The notes under the pieces were generated by a model. The model saw only the letters and a program-made list of their open reading frames with translations. It was not told where the DNA came from and ran no database searches. A DNA stretch of 10,540 bases, from the NCBI GenBank assembly GCA_016209155.1, contig JACQWU010000185.1:1-10540 (forward strand), given 5' to 3'. Origin of the DNA: Candidatus Desantisiibacteriota bacterium (GTDB lineage: Bacteria > JACRDZ01). A program made the translations under genes and the position numbers. Positions 1-7,196 of the stretch are shown here, piece after piece; position 1 is the stretch's first letter; each line of letters starts with the position of its first letter.

Positions 1-822
1 CATGAATTTTCTACTATACCCGGAGTTCTGGAAGATACTGTTGAGATAATTTTAAATATAAAGAAACTGCTCGTTAAAATGAACGGAAAAGGTCCGGAAA
101 AATTATATATTTCCTATGAAGGTTCAAAGGAAATTAAAGGTTCTGATATTAAATGTTCTGCTGATGTTGAAATTCTAAATCCTGATTTGCATATCATGAC
201 ATTAAGTGAGGATGCTAAAATTAATATGGAATTGGAAGTTACATCAGGAAGAGGATATCTATCTGTTGAAAAAACTAAAAAACAGGATAAACCAATTGGT
301 GTTATTCCGATAGATGCGGTTTATTCCCCGGTGCGTAAAGTGGCATATAGTATTGAAAACACAAGAATCGGTCAGCGCACGGATTACGACAGATTAATCC
401 TTGAAGTAACTACCACCGGCAGTATTTCACCTGAAGATGCCGTAGCTTATTCAGCAAAAATATTAAAAGATCACCTGACTGTTTTTATAAATTTAGAAGA
501 AGAACAGCCTGTTGAAGAAGTAAAAGAAGTAAAAGAGGAAGAAGACAAATTAATTGAACTATTAAATAAAAGTGTGGATGAACTTGAGCTTTCTGTCAGA
601 TCATATAATTGTCTTAAAGCTTCAAATATAAAAAGCATAAAAGATCTTGTACAGCGTTCTGAAGGTGAAATGCTGAAGTTTAGAAATTTTGGAAGAAAAT
701 CTTTAACAGAAATAAAAGAAATCCTTCATTCTATGGGATTTTCTTTTAATATGAAACTGGATGCGTCAGGCAGACCCGTTAAAAAGGATAAAGAGGAAGT
801 CGAAAATGAGACACAGGATTAA
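1..822 (+). CDS. rpoA: DNA-directed RNA polymerase subunit alpha (5' end outside window)
   Basis: Alpha subunit of RNA polymerase; it nucleates core assembly and contacts UP elements and activators. The frame is open from base 1 and begins inside the N-terminal domain with the family motif HEFSTIPGVLEDTVEIILN, so roughly the first 60-65 residues lie upstream of the window. An in-frame ATG at 79 is internal and is not the real start. The N-terminal dimerisation/assembly domain ends near the acidic, Glu/Lys-rich linker (about bases 496-546). The complete C-terminal domain follows, with the VRSYNCLK segment carrying the DNA-contacting Arg and with FRNFGRKSLTEIKEIL. The gene ends with TGA-free, normal alpha-CTD sequence at TAA 822 and overlaps rplQ by 17 bases, the usual rpoA-rplQ arrangement. 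The identification is secure. Confidence 0.97.
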   Translation, partial: HEFSTIPGVLEDTVEIILNIKKLLVKMNGKGPEKLYISYEGSKEIKGSDIKCSADVEILNPDLHIMTLSEDAKINMELEVTSGRGYLSVEKTKKQDKPIGVIPIDAVYSPVRKVAYSIENTRIGQRTDYDRLILEVTTTGSISPEDAVAYSAKILKDHLTVFINLEEEQPVEEVKEVKEEEDKLIELLNKSVDELELSVRSYNCLKASNIKSIKDLVQRSEGEMLKFRNFGRKSLTEIKEILHSMGFSFNMKLDASGRPVKKDKEEVENETQD

Positions 823-1156
823 AGGTAGAAAATTAAATGTTGATTCCAGTCATAGAAAAGCTTTATTGAAAAATTTGGTAATTGCTTTATTTAATGAAGA
901 GCGTATTATTACTACTGATCAGAAATCTAAAGAAGCAAAGAGACTTGCAGAAAAACTTATTACTATCGCAAAACAAAATAATTTGCATGCAAGACGCGAA
1001 GTTATAAAGCATATCAATAATAAAGAAGTTATGAAAAAATTATTTGAAAATATTGCACCGAGATATACCGATAGACAGGGTGGTTACACCAGGATATTGA
1101 AGCTTGGCTATCGTAAAGGTGATGCGGCTTCACTATCACTTTTTGAATTGGTGTAA
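806..1156 (+). CDS. rplQ: 50S ribosomal protein L17
   Basis: Large-subunit ribosomal protein L17, 116 residues, close to the usual 115-130. It starts with the family signature MRHRIKGRKLNVDSSHRKAL and continues through the conserved RIITTDQKSKEAKRLAEKLI and the C-terminal GGYTRILKLGYRKGDAA motif. The ATG at 806 is chosen over an in-frame ATG at 761 because the family begins exactly at MRHR. A GAGGAAG ribosome-binding sequence sits just upstream, inside the 3' end of rpoA. The 15 extra codons from 761 are simply out-of-frame rpoA sequence. The 17-base overlap with rpoA points to translational coupling in the ribosomal operon. Confidence 0.97.
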   Translation: MRHRIKGRKLNVDSSHRKALLKNLVIALFNEERIITTDQKSKEAKRLAEKLITIAKQNNLHARREVIKHINNKEVMKKLFENIAPRYTDRQGGYTRILKLGYRKGDAASLSLFELV

Positions 1157-1178
1157 TTGATATAAATAGTATACAATT

Positions 1179-2330
1179 ATGATTAAGATTACACAGGCAT
1201 TGGATATAATTCTTAATTCTATTAAAATACTTCCGCCGGAAGAAGTTCATCTTGAGGATGCATTGAATAGAATCCTTCGGGAAGATATCTCTGCTGATAT
1301 GGATATTCCGCCTTTTGATAATTCGGCAATGGATGGTTATGCGGTAAAAGCAGAAGATATAAAAAATGCTTCAATTAAGAAGCCTGTATATCTTAAAGTA
1401 ATAGATGATATCCCCGCAGGTTATATATCAGGTAAAATATTAAATTATCAGGAAGCTTCGCTTATAATGACAGGAGCCCCGATCCCAGACGGAGCTGATT
1501 GTGTAATTATTGTTGAACATACACATAAGACTCATGACCCGAATCATGTTGAAATTTTTTTCCCCGGAAAATGTAAAGATAATATCAGATTTAAGGGTGA
1601 AGACATAAAAAAGGGAGAAACAGCTTTAAATGCCGGTACAACAATTAAATCTTCCGATATTGGACTATTAGCCGCCCTGGGTAAGTCCAAAATAAAAGTC
1701 GGCAAAAAACCTGTTGTCTCAATTATTGGTACAGGGGATGAGCTTATAGATATTGAAAAATCTCTTGTCCCGGGGAAGATTCGATGCAGTACAAAAGAAG
1801 ATGTTGTTTCCCATTTGAATAAAGGGAAGGAAGCGGATGTATTTATTACCACAGGCGGCATTTCTGTCGGTAAGTATGATGTAGTAAAAGATGCAATGAA
1901 AAGCCTCGGCGGAGAATTTAAATTCTGGCAGATAGCTATGAAACCCGGAAAACCTTTTGCATTTTGTATTTGGGAAGGTAAGCCGATGTTTGGTTTACCC
2001 GGAAATCCTATCTCTTCAGCAATATCTTTTGAACAATTTGTACGTCCTGCTCTTCTTTTAATGTCAGGGAAAAAAGATATTTCACTTCCAATAATTGCTG
2101 CTATACTTGATAGCGATATAACTAAAAAACCCGGGGTAAAATATTTTGCCAGATGTAAAGTTTATATCAAAGACGGAGAATTTAGAGCGGAAATACAGGG
2201 ACCTCACGGATCAAATATGCTGAAACCATTAACCAGAAGTAACGGACTGGTTGTAATGGAGGAAGACTCTACTATAGCAAAACGCGGTGAAAAAGTAGAA
2301 GTGCAATTGATAGATAATATAAATTTTTGA
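1179..2330 (+). CDS. moeA: Molybdopterin molybdenumtransferase MoeA, with internal deletion
   Basis: MoeA inserts molybdate into adenylylated molybdopterin in the last step of molybdenum cofactor synthesis. Landmarks seen: PPFDNSAMDGYA (residues 44-55), the MTGAPIPDGAD motif (97-107), GTGDEL (184-189), ITTGGISVGKYD (223-234), MKPGKPFAF (254-262), GLPGNPISS (272-280) and a complete C-terminal domain IV. It is 383 residues long against about 400-410 for the family. Between GKIRCS (199-204) and TKEDVV (205 on) about 25 residues expected in the MPT-binding domain are missing: the strand/helix holding the usual Asn/Ser-rich loop and the acidic RDD-type turn. The frame is otherwise intact. The start lies 22 bases after rplQ with no clear Shine-Dalgarno. 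Its place next to rplQ is unusual, and no other cofactor genes are visible. The family call is secure; whether it is active is doubtful. Confidence 0.93.
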   Translation: MIKITQALDIILNSIKILPPEEVHLEDALNRILREDISADMDIPPFDNSAMDGYAVKAEDIKNASIKKPVYLKVIDDIPAGYISGKILNYQEASLIMTGAPIPDGADCVIIVEHTHKTHDPNHVEIFFPGKCKDNIRFKGEDIKKGETALNAGTTIKSSDIGLLAALGKSKIKVGKKPVVSIIGTGDELIDIEKSLVPGKIRCSTKEDVVSHLNKGKEADVFITTGGISVGKYDVVKDAMKSLGGEFKFWQIAMKPGKPFAFCIWEGKPMFGLPGNPISSAISFEQFVRPALLLMSGKKDISLPIIAAILDSDITKKPGVKYFARCKVYIKDGEFRAEIQGPHGSNMLKPLTRSNGLVVMEEDSTIAKRGEKVEVQLIDNINF

Positions 2331-2416
2331 ATTTTAGTATAACAGATTAAAAAAGATCTAAATATAAATACAAATATTCCGAATAATTAAATGAAGTAAA
2401 AAAATAATTTTTTATC

Positions 2417-2448
2417 TTGACTTTTTTATTGTTATATATTATTATAAT
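2417..2448 (+). promoter_or_regulatory. Sigma-70-type promoter for the M23 peptidase gene
   Basis: TTGACT at 2417-2422 is followed after 17 bases by TATTAT (2440-2445), overlapping a perfect TATAAT at 2443-2448 (20-base spacing). It lies in the very AT-rich 190-base gap after moeA and about 70 bases ahead of the peptidase start. It indicates that the peptidase is transcribed separately from the ribosomal operon. AT-rich DNA produces such matches by chance, so support is moderate. Confidence 0.55.
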
Positions 2449-2518
2449 TTCAATTATAAAACTATCAAAATGCTGGAAATCATTTTTAAATCTTATCTTC
2501 GGAAGGTAATAAAACCGC

Positions 2519-3472
2519 ATGAAAAAAGAGCCATTAACAGTAATGGTTGTACCTCATACTAATTCAAAAGTATATAATTTTAAAATACCTATAATATATG
2601 TGTATGCCTTAATTTCCGTTCTTGGAATTTCCTTGCTTTCTTCAATGTATTTTTTATATGATTACAGTAAGTTGAGAAATGAGATTTCTGTTATCTCCCC
2701 TTATAATACAGAACTGATAAAAAAGAATCAAAATCTTTCAAAAGATAAAAAATTTCAGGAAGAAGAACTTAAAAAATTAAATAAGATTCTTGTGCAGCTT
2801 AAAAAATTTGATAATAAATTAAGAATAATGACAGGTCTTGAAATAAGAAAAGAGGATGATAAAAAGGATGTTGGCGGACAGGGAGGTCCTTTTACAAATG
2901 AGGATACAGTAAATTTACCCAGAGAAAAAATGTATTTCAGTCCAATGAATTCAGGAAATCTGCCATTAGGTAACAATCCATATAAGCAGACTTTGCGGGA
3001 ATTTTTGCTTTTGGAAAATAGCTTTCAGGAATTACAGGGATTTTTAGAAGAACAGGAAGATCAGTTGTCTTCTACCCCTTCTATCTGGCCTGTTGAAGGA
3101 TGGGTAATTTCAGAGTATGGCCGCAGGGTATCTCCGTTTACCGGTGGAATGGAAATGCATGAAGGTATTGATATTTCCGGTGTAATAGGTACTCCGGTCA
3201 GAGCTGCTGCCGACGGTGTTGTGGAATTTGCAGGCAGTAAACGTAATTTTGGTAATGTAGTTATTATTGATCATAGCTATGGATTTAAGACATTTTACAG
3301 CCATAATGAAAAACTTAATGTAAGATCCGGTCAGAAAATAAAACGCGGTCAGATAGTTGCCACTTTAGGAAATTCAGGAAAAAGCATACGTCCTCATTTG
3401 CACTATGAAGTCCTTGTAAAAGGCGCAAAATTAAATCCACGGAAATATTTAATTGATAAATTGATTGAATAA
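2519..3472 (+). CDS. Membrane-anchored M23 (LytM-type) peptidoglycan endopeptidase
   Basis: Predicted zinc metallopeptidase of family M23 acting on peptide cross-bridges of the cell wall, or a regulator of other hydrolases. An N-terminal cytoplasmic stretch of about 22 residues, with the VPHTNSKVYNFKIP leader typical of this subgroup, precedes one membrane segment (about 24-48, IPIIYVYALISVLGISLL). A charged coiled-coil region (about 50-105) and a low-complexity linker come next. The catalytic LytM domain spans about 188-312. Zinc ligands are all present: H214-x3-D218 in MHEGIDIS and H295 of HLHYE; H262 and H293 match the catalytic histidines. It is therefore predicted active and extracytoplasmic. 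The start at 2519 is preceded by GGAAGG at 2501-2506, a slightly long spacing. It ends 80 bases from the convergent HD-GYP gene. The specific substrate cannot be told. Confidence 0.9.
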   Translation: MKKEPLTVMVVPHTNSKVYNFKIPIIYVYALISVLGISLLSSMYFLYDYSKLRNEISVISPYNTELIKKNQNLSKDKKFQEEELKKLNKILVQLKKFDNKLRIMTGLEIRKEDDKKDVGGQGGPFTNEDTVNLPREKMYFSPMNSGNLPLGNNPYKQTLREFLLLENSFQELQGFLEEQEDQLSSTPSIWPVEGWVISEYGRRVSPFTGGMEMHEGIDISGVIGTPVRAAADGVVEFAGSKRNFGNVVIIDHSYGFKTFYSHNEKLNVRSGQKIKRGQIVATLGNSGKSIRPHLHYEVLVKGAKLNPRKYLIDKLIE

Positions 3473-3552
3473 AAGATAAATTTTTTAACTTGTTTTCCTA
3501 TTTACATCCAAACAGAGACATAAGATGCACTGTCTGTCTGCCGCGGTTTTCT

Positions 3553-4743
3553 TCATTTTTTTTCGAATTTAAATTTTTTGCTGGTAAAAAGTCTCCAGCA
3601 GATATCCACAACAGTAGGTTCATAAAGAATGCCTTTGTTTTTTGAAATTTCTTCTAAAGCTTCCCCGATACCATGTCCTGGCCGATATGGTCTGTGAGAG
3701 GACATTGCTTCAACAACATCAGCAACTCCTAAAATTTTTGCTTCAAGAACAATATGTTCCCCTTTTAAACCTAAAGGATATCCGGAACCATCCAATCTTT
3801 CGTGATGCTGCAGTATAATATCCGCAACTGACCAGGGGAACTCAATCGGTTTTAATATATCAAATCCAATCTTGGGGTGAGTTTTTATCATTAACATTTC
3901 CAAATCATTCAACTTACCCGGTTTACTGAGAATTTCTGAAGGGACAGATATTTTGCCGATATCATGAATAGCCCCTGCCATGCGTATTGCTTCAATCTTT
4001 TCCTTTGAAAGCCCCATCTCTTTTGCTATCATACGGGCAAGATCTGACACCCGCTTTTGATGCCCGGCTGTATAGGGATCCCTTAGTTCTATTGTCAATG
4101 ACATAGCTTCAATAACCCCGCCCAATGCTTTTCTCAATTTTTCCAGAGTTTCTTTAAGATCCTCCTGCCCCTGTCTGCTATTTTCTTCTACTCCAATAGC
4201 CGCGGATATAATTCCAAAAATTTTCTTTTCACTATTATTTGGAATAAAATCTTTTTGATAAACCACACATAAAGAACCAATACTGGTATTATTAAATTTT
4301 ACTGCCTGTCCGACATAAGTCTTAAGTTTATAGAAAATTACATTCGGGTCAGTTTTAGCATAAATGGAATCTGATAAATTACGAATTACCATAATATCGT
4401 CGCATTTATTTTTAATCACATCGTAACAAATATGCCCTTCAGGTTTATCCACTGGACAATAGTCGCCAGGTGTATGCCACTGGCCCCATGAGTATAGCAT
4501 ACCTTTATCAATACGGTTATAAAGCGCGCAGGTTGCGCCCATAAGTTCCCCGCAAAGACAAGTCAGTTGATTGATATTTTTCAGCGGATCTTCGCAAAAT
4601 CCCTGAAGACATTTATTTATCATTTTTAGATTTTTTTCAATAAGTTTGTTTTCAATTTCAAAATTCTCTAACTCAGTAATACGATTGCGTGATTCAGTTA
4701 ATTCTTTTATTAATTGATCCATCATCCTATCTTTATTTTCCAT
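3553..4743 (-). CDS. GAF-like sensor / HD-GYP c-di-GMP phosphodiesterase
   Basis: Predicted cytosolic enzyme that hydrolyses cyclic di-GMP (396 residues, no membrane segment). A short N-terminal coiled coil (about 5-40) leads into a GAF-like domain (about 42-190), then a helical linker and the HD-GYP domain (about 205-390). Metal and catalytic residues are intact: H228 in RDPYTAGHQKR, the HD pair H260-D261 with K264, H289, H313-H314, the GYP motif 321-323 in HHERLDGSGYP, and D342. The sensor part carries many cysteines (C45, C50, C62, C64, C72, C96, C106, C114), suggesting a redox or metal input, though this is inference. The start has a good site (AAGGGGAGA about 8 bases upstream), itself just downstream of a 24-bp palindrome. 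It is co-directional with the histidine kinase gene 96 bases upstream and is a likely output of that cluster. Confidence 0.92.
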   Translation of the reverse strand: MENKDRMMDQLIKELTESRNRITELENFEIENKLIEKNLKMINKCLQGFCEDPLKNINQLTCLCGELMGATCALYNRIDKGMLYSWGQWHTPGDYCPVDKPEGHICYDVIKNKCDDIMVIRNLSDSIYAKTDPNVIFYKLKTYVGQAVKFNNTSIGSLCVVYQKDFIPNNSEKKIFGIISAAIGVEENSRQGQEDLKETLEKLRKALGGVIEAMSLTIELRDPYTAGHQKRVSDLARMIAKEMGLSKEKIEAIRMAGAIHDIGKISVPSEILSKPGKLNDLEMLMIKTHPKIGFDILKPIEFPWSVADIILQHHERLDGSGYPLGLKGEHIVLEAKILGVADVVEAMSSHRPYRPGHGIGEALEEISKNKGILYEPTVVDICWRLFTSKKFKFEKK

Positions 4744-4758
4744 TTAATTGTCTCCCCT

Positions 4759-4782
4759 TATAATTTCAAATTTGAAATTATA
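4759..4782. promoter_or_regulatory. Perfect 24-bp palindrome upstream of the HD-GYP gene
   Basis: The half-site TATAATTTCAAA is followed directly by its exact complement TTTGAAATTATA. It lies 16 bases before the HD-GYP start, next to its Shine-Dalgarno, in the gap after the histidine kinase gene. On the minus strand its first six bases are TATAAT, with a TTGAAT 19 bases further upstream, so it may be an operator overlapping a -10 box. No T-run follows on the minus strand, so it is not a standard terminator. The palindrome is certain; the role is inferred. Confidence 0.55.
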
Positions 4783-4839
4783 GGTTACGATTCATTCCTA
4801 TATTCAATTTATTTTTCACAGTACGGTACAAATCCACTT

Positions 4840-5907
4840 TTAAATTCCTGGCGGTAAGGTTATAATAAATGTGGTTCCTTTACCTACTTCACTTTTAAAC
4901 TCTATACTGCCTTTATGTTCCTCAATAATCTGATAACACACAGAAAGCCCTAAACCGGTTCCTCCCAGTGCCTCTTTAGTGGTAAAAAAAGGTTCAAATA
5001 TTTTAGAACGATTTTCCTCTTTAATTCCACAGCCTGTATCGCTAATTTCAATACTTACCCCTTGTATTTTATCACTTTCTTTATCAACAATATTTGCTGC
5101 TTTTATCTTTACCTCTCCACTCCCATTGATGGATTGCTGTGCATTTAAAATAATATTAGTAAAAACCTGCTGAAGTAAATTAGATATCCCTTTAATCTTA
5201 ATTAAATCAGGCTGAATATCAATAAATACTTTTATGTTTTTCATCTTAAGTAAATGATCGATAATACAAAGAGTATCCTCAATAACCTTATTTATTTCAA
5301 TAGGGTTAATATCAATAGAACCCGCCTTTCTGGAAAACTTGAGTAAATTTTCAACTATTTTTTTACAACGAATAGATTCTTTTTCAATATCTTCAATATA
5401 CTTTTTGCAGGACTTAAAATCATCAATGCTAAAATTGGGTTTTTCAAATTTTTCTAATATGTATTGAATATACCCTAAAATCCCGCCTAAAGGATTATTC
5501 AATTCATGAGCTACGCCCGCCCCAAGCTGTCCGACTGCCGCCATTTTAGCTGATTGAAGAAGCTGTGCATTTGCTTCCTTTAATTGTTTAGTCCTTTCTT
5601 CTACTTTTTGTTCCAATGTATCTTTTAAGCGCGCCAGATCTTCTTTTTCTTTCCTCTCTTTTATCAATTCCTTTTGGAAATAAATATTTTTATGCGCTGC
5701 TGCTGTCGCGATTGTTCCAATTGTTTTAATATAACCGCCCTTTTTTTTCAGCATTTCGCATATTTCACCAAATTCCTCTATAGAATAAAACGTTTTAGCT
5801 GAAAGATGTGCGTCTTCTATGGCTTTATAAATAGTTTTTTCTGCTGCTTCAATTCCTATAGAATCTTTAAGTAAATCAATCAAGGTTTGGATATCTATTT
5901 GCACCAT
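4840..5907 (-). CDS. Soluble histidine kinase
   Basis: Predicted sensor histidine kinase of 355 residues with no membrane segment, so it senses a cytosolic signal or a partner protein. An N-terminal, mostly helical domain of about 80 residues (ending EICEMLKKKGGYIKTIG), of a kind I do not recognise with certainty, is followed by a coiled coil (about 80-120). The HisKA helix GAGVAHELNNPLGG carries the phosphorylated His (about residue 134). The catalytic domain has the N box (NIILNAQQS), G1 box (DTGCGI), F box (FEPFFTTK) and G2 box (GGTGLGLS), so it should be active. The frame opens at a GTG at 5931, but that codon lies in a repeat. The ATG at 5907 has AAGGGG 4 bases before it and is preferred. 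It lies between the FIST and HD-GYP genes on the same strand. The likely phosphoacceptor is the REC-GGDEF protein of the cluster (inference). Confidence 0.92.
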   Translation of the reverse strand: MVQIDIQTLIDLLKDSIGIEAAEKTIYKAIEDAHLSAKTFYSIEEFGEICEMLKKKGGYIKTIGTIATAAAHKNIYFQKELIKERKEKEDLARLKDTLEQKVEERTKQLKEANAQLLQSAKMAAVGQLGAGVAHELNNPLGGILGYIQYILEKFEKPNFSIDDFKSCKKYIEDIEKESIRCKKIVENLLKFSRKAGSIDINPIEINKVIEDTLCIIDHLLKMKNIKVFIDIQPDLIKIKGISNLLQQVFTNIILNAQQSINGSGEVKIKAANIVDKESDKIQGVSIEISDTGCGIKEENRSKIFEPFFTTKEALGGTGLGLSVCYQIIEEHKGSIEFKSEVGKGTTFIITLPPGI

Positions 5908-5921
5908 ATTTCCCCTTATTT

Positions 5922-5949
5922 GTAGAGACACAAAATATTGCGTCTCTAC
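5922..5949. repeat. Imperfect palindromic repeat with GTAGAGAC ends
   Basis: GTAGAGAC at 5922-5929 and its exact complement GTCTCTAC at 5942-5949 enclose CAAAATATTG-type sequence. The 28 bases form an inverted repeat with only two mismatched pairs. It fills most of the 66-base gap between the FIST stop and the histidine kinase start and contains the spurious GTG start of the kinase frame. From memory, near-identical GTAGAGAC palindromes are dispersed in several bacterial genomes. In-window copy number is one, so its being a family member is inference. Confidence 0.6.
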
Positions 5950-5973
5950 GCAGTTCGCAGCATATTATCCATA

Positions 5974-6870
5974 TTATTCAGGAAACAGTAAAACAACAGT
6001 AGTAGTATTATGAAACCCGCTTAATTGTCCTAATTCCATGGCTATCTCACCATATGTTTCAAAACCTATAAAAGGTACTTTGAGTACTTTCCCAAATTCA
6101 TTAACTGCCCTGGAAAAATCGTCTCCTAATATTACTGCGCGGCAGACACAATCAAAAACTATTGCTCCTGCGAGCTTTACACCTCTGCAAGCCGAGAGCG
6201 CTATCTCAGCGGCTTTTCTTGCGGAAATAATTTGATCCTGCTGAGGGCTTTCCATTACTCGTAAAACCATCCCTTCGCTCATCGTACACGGAAAATTAAT
6301 AGGACCCTTTGTGGTTGTGGTTCCGCCAAGCCATCTTATTTTGTAATCTGTTCCGGTAAGAAGACCTGCTTCATATCGAGTGAAAAAAGTTTGTATTGCT
6401 TCAACATCTGTCATTTTATCAACATCAATTCCAATACTTTTAGCATTCTTCCTGGTATACTCTTTCCATACCTCAAAAGCAGGTTTACCATCAATCTCAT
6501 AGACAATATTTCCCTCTGCTTTAGTTATTGTCAGTGGCGGGCTGATTGGTGAATGTCCATGTTTTACACCAATCGCTACAGGTATTCGTGAAGCAATCAT
6601 GGCCAAACTAACAGCATTAGAAGAAATATCATTATTGTTAAATACTTTTGTCTCTTTAAATTTAAGATCGTCTCCGGCTGCTCCTCCTGAGAATTTTATA
6701 TTGGGACCTAACGCTTCAAGCGCAGACAGCACTGATTCTTCTCCCTTTCCTGCTAACCCGTCTATTAGCATTACCGCTGAAAGATATGGATAATTTTCTA
6801 TTATTGATGGGAATTCACTACTTGCATCCTTAAGTGTTTTTATTTCATCTTCTTTTAAACCTTTGCCCAT
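5974..6870 (-). CDS. FIST-domain sensory protein, N-terminally truncated
   Basis: The remaining 298 residues are the bulk of a FIST protein, a predicted small-ligand sensor family that often partners histidine kinases and c-di-GMP enzymes. Seen: the end of FIST_N with SGGAAGDD (61-68), then FIST_C with [16 protein letters not shown] (236-251), [19 protein letters not shown] and the closing [10 protein letters not shown]. Family members usually have roughly 380-400 residues, so about 80-100 N-terminal residues are missing. The ATG at 6868-6870 has no ribosome-binding site and lies inside a guanylate kinase fragment: the first codons (MGKG) come from gmk DNA in another frame, and a stop sits three codons upstream. 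Translation could occur only by coupling to the fragment, whose stop overlaps by 16 bases. The rest shows no frameshift, suggesting a recent break. It is probably a pseudogene. Confidence 0.85.
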   Translation of the reverse strand: MGKGLKEDEIKTLKDASSEFPSIIENYPYLSAVMLIDGLAGKGEESVLSALEALGPNIKFSGGAAGDDLKFKETKVFNNNDISSNAVSLAMIASRIPVAIGVKHGHSPISPPLTITKAEGNIVYEIDGKPAFEVWKEYTRKNAKSIGIDVDKMTDVEAIQTFFTRYEAGLLTGTDYKIRWLGGTTTTKGPINFPCTMSEGMVLRVMESPQQDQIISARKAAEIALSACRGVKLAGAIVFDCVCRAVILGDDFSRAVNEFGKVLKVPFIGFETYGEIAMELGQLSGFHNTTTVVLLFPE

Positions 6871-7100
6871 TCCAAGAATTTATTTTTTTGTCTCAAGTGG
6901 ATAAATTCAGTTTTAGTGACAAAAAAATATTCCCGGCCATTTCTTTCACCCTCTCTTTTCGGCCGGGTAGTTACTGAAACAGAACACACCAAATCCGAAA
7001 AATGATGGAGAAGCTCTTTTCCTAGGGTGGTTTTTCCACAACCTGAAGGCCCGGAGATAACAAAGAGCAAACCTTTCCTCTGTGAAAACTTTTGAACCAA
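6855..7100 (-). pseudogene. gmk: Guanylate kinase 5' fragment
   Basis: The 81 residues match the N-terminal 40% of guanylate kinase (ATP + GMP to ADP + GDP; about 200 residues when complete). Seen: the P-loop [10 protein letters not shown] (16-25), the GMP-binding run [20 protein letters not shown] and the FLEWAKV segment. After that Val the family would continue HGNYYGT, but a TAA comes at once and the DNA changes to FIST sequence (junction about 6858-6866). The lid and the C-terminal half are absent, so it cannot be an active kinase. It begins with TTG at 7100, directly after the stop of the remA fragment and behind the purine-rich GAGGAGGAGAAGG. A complete gmk must exist elsewhere, since the enzyme is essential in most bacteria. 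Confidence 0.85.
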
Positions 7101-7190
7101 CTAAACCTTCTCCTCCTCAATCCTCTCCGCTAATGTCTGGGGCTGTATTCCCGAAAGGATGATTTTTATCTCCCTTACTTTCTGATTTTT
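7101..7190 (-). pseudogene. remA: RemA (DUF370) 3' fragment
   Basis: A short frame upstream of the gmk fragment reads IKIILSGIQPQTLAERI then EEEKV and a TAG. This resembles the C-terminus of RemA/DUF370 proteins (of the type HVILSALQPETLAxRF). RemA genes commonly sit directly before gmk, which supports the call despite the shortness. Only about 25-30 of roughly 85-90 residues remain. The frame is continuous with the REC-GGDEF gene but separated from it by that gene's TAG at 7197-7199. The exact left breakpoint (about 7170-7196) cannot be set by eye. Confidence 0.55.
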
Positions 7191-7196
7191 TTTACT

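Noticed and set aside
761-805. In-frame 15-codon N-terminal extension of L17 from an ATG at 761
   Set aside because: The family begins at MRHR; the extension is rpoA coding sequence read in another frame, and the ribosome-binding site precedes 806.
3513-3550. Possible bidirectional terminator between the M23 and HD-GYP genes
   Set aside because: Only a 5-bp core stem (AGACA/TGTCT) with a 10-base loop; the T-runs on the plus side are distant and there is none on the minus side.
5908-5931. GTG at 5931 as the histidine kinase start
   Set aside because: The codon lies within a palindromic repeat and lacks a ribosome-binding site, while the ATG at 5907 has AAGGGG just upstream.
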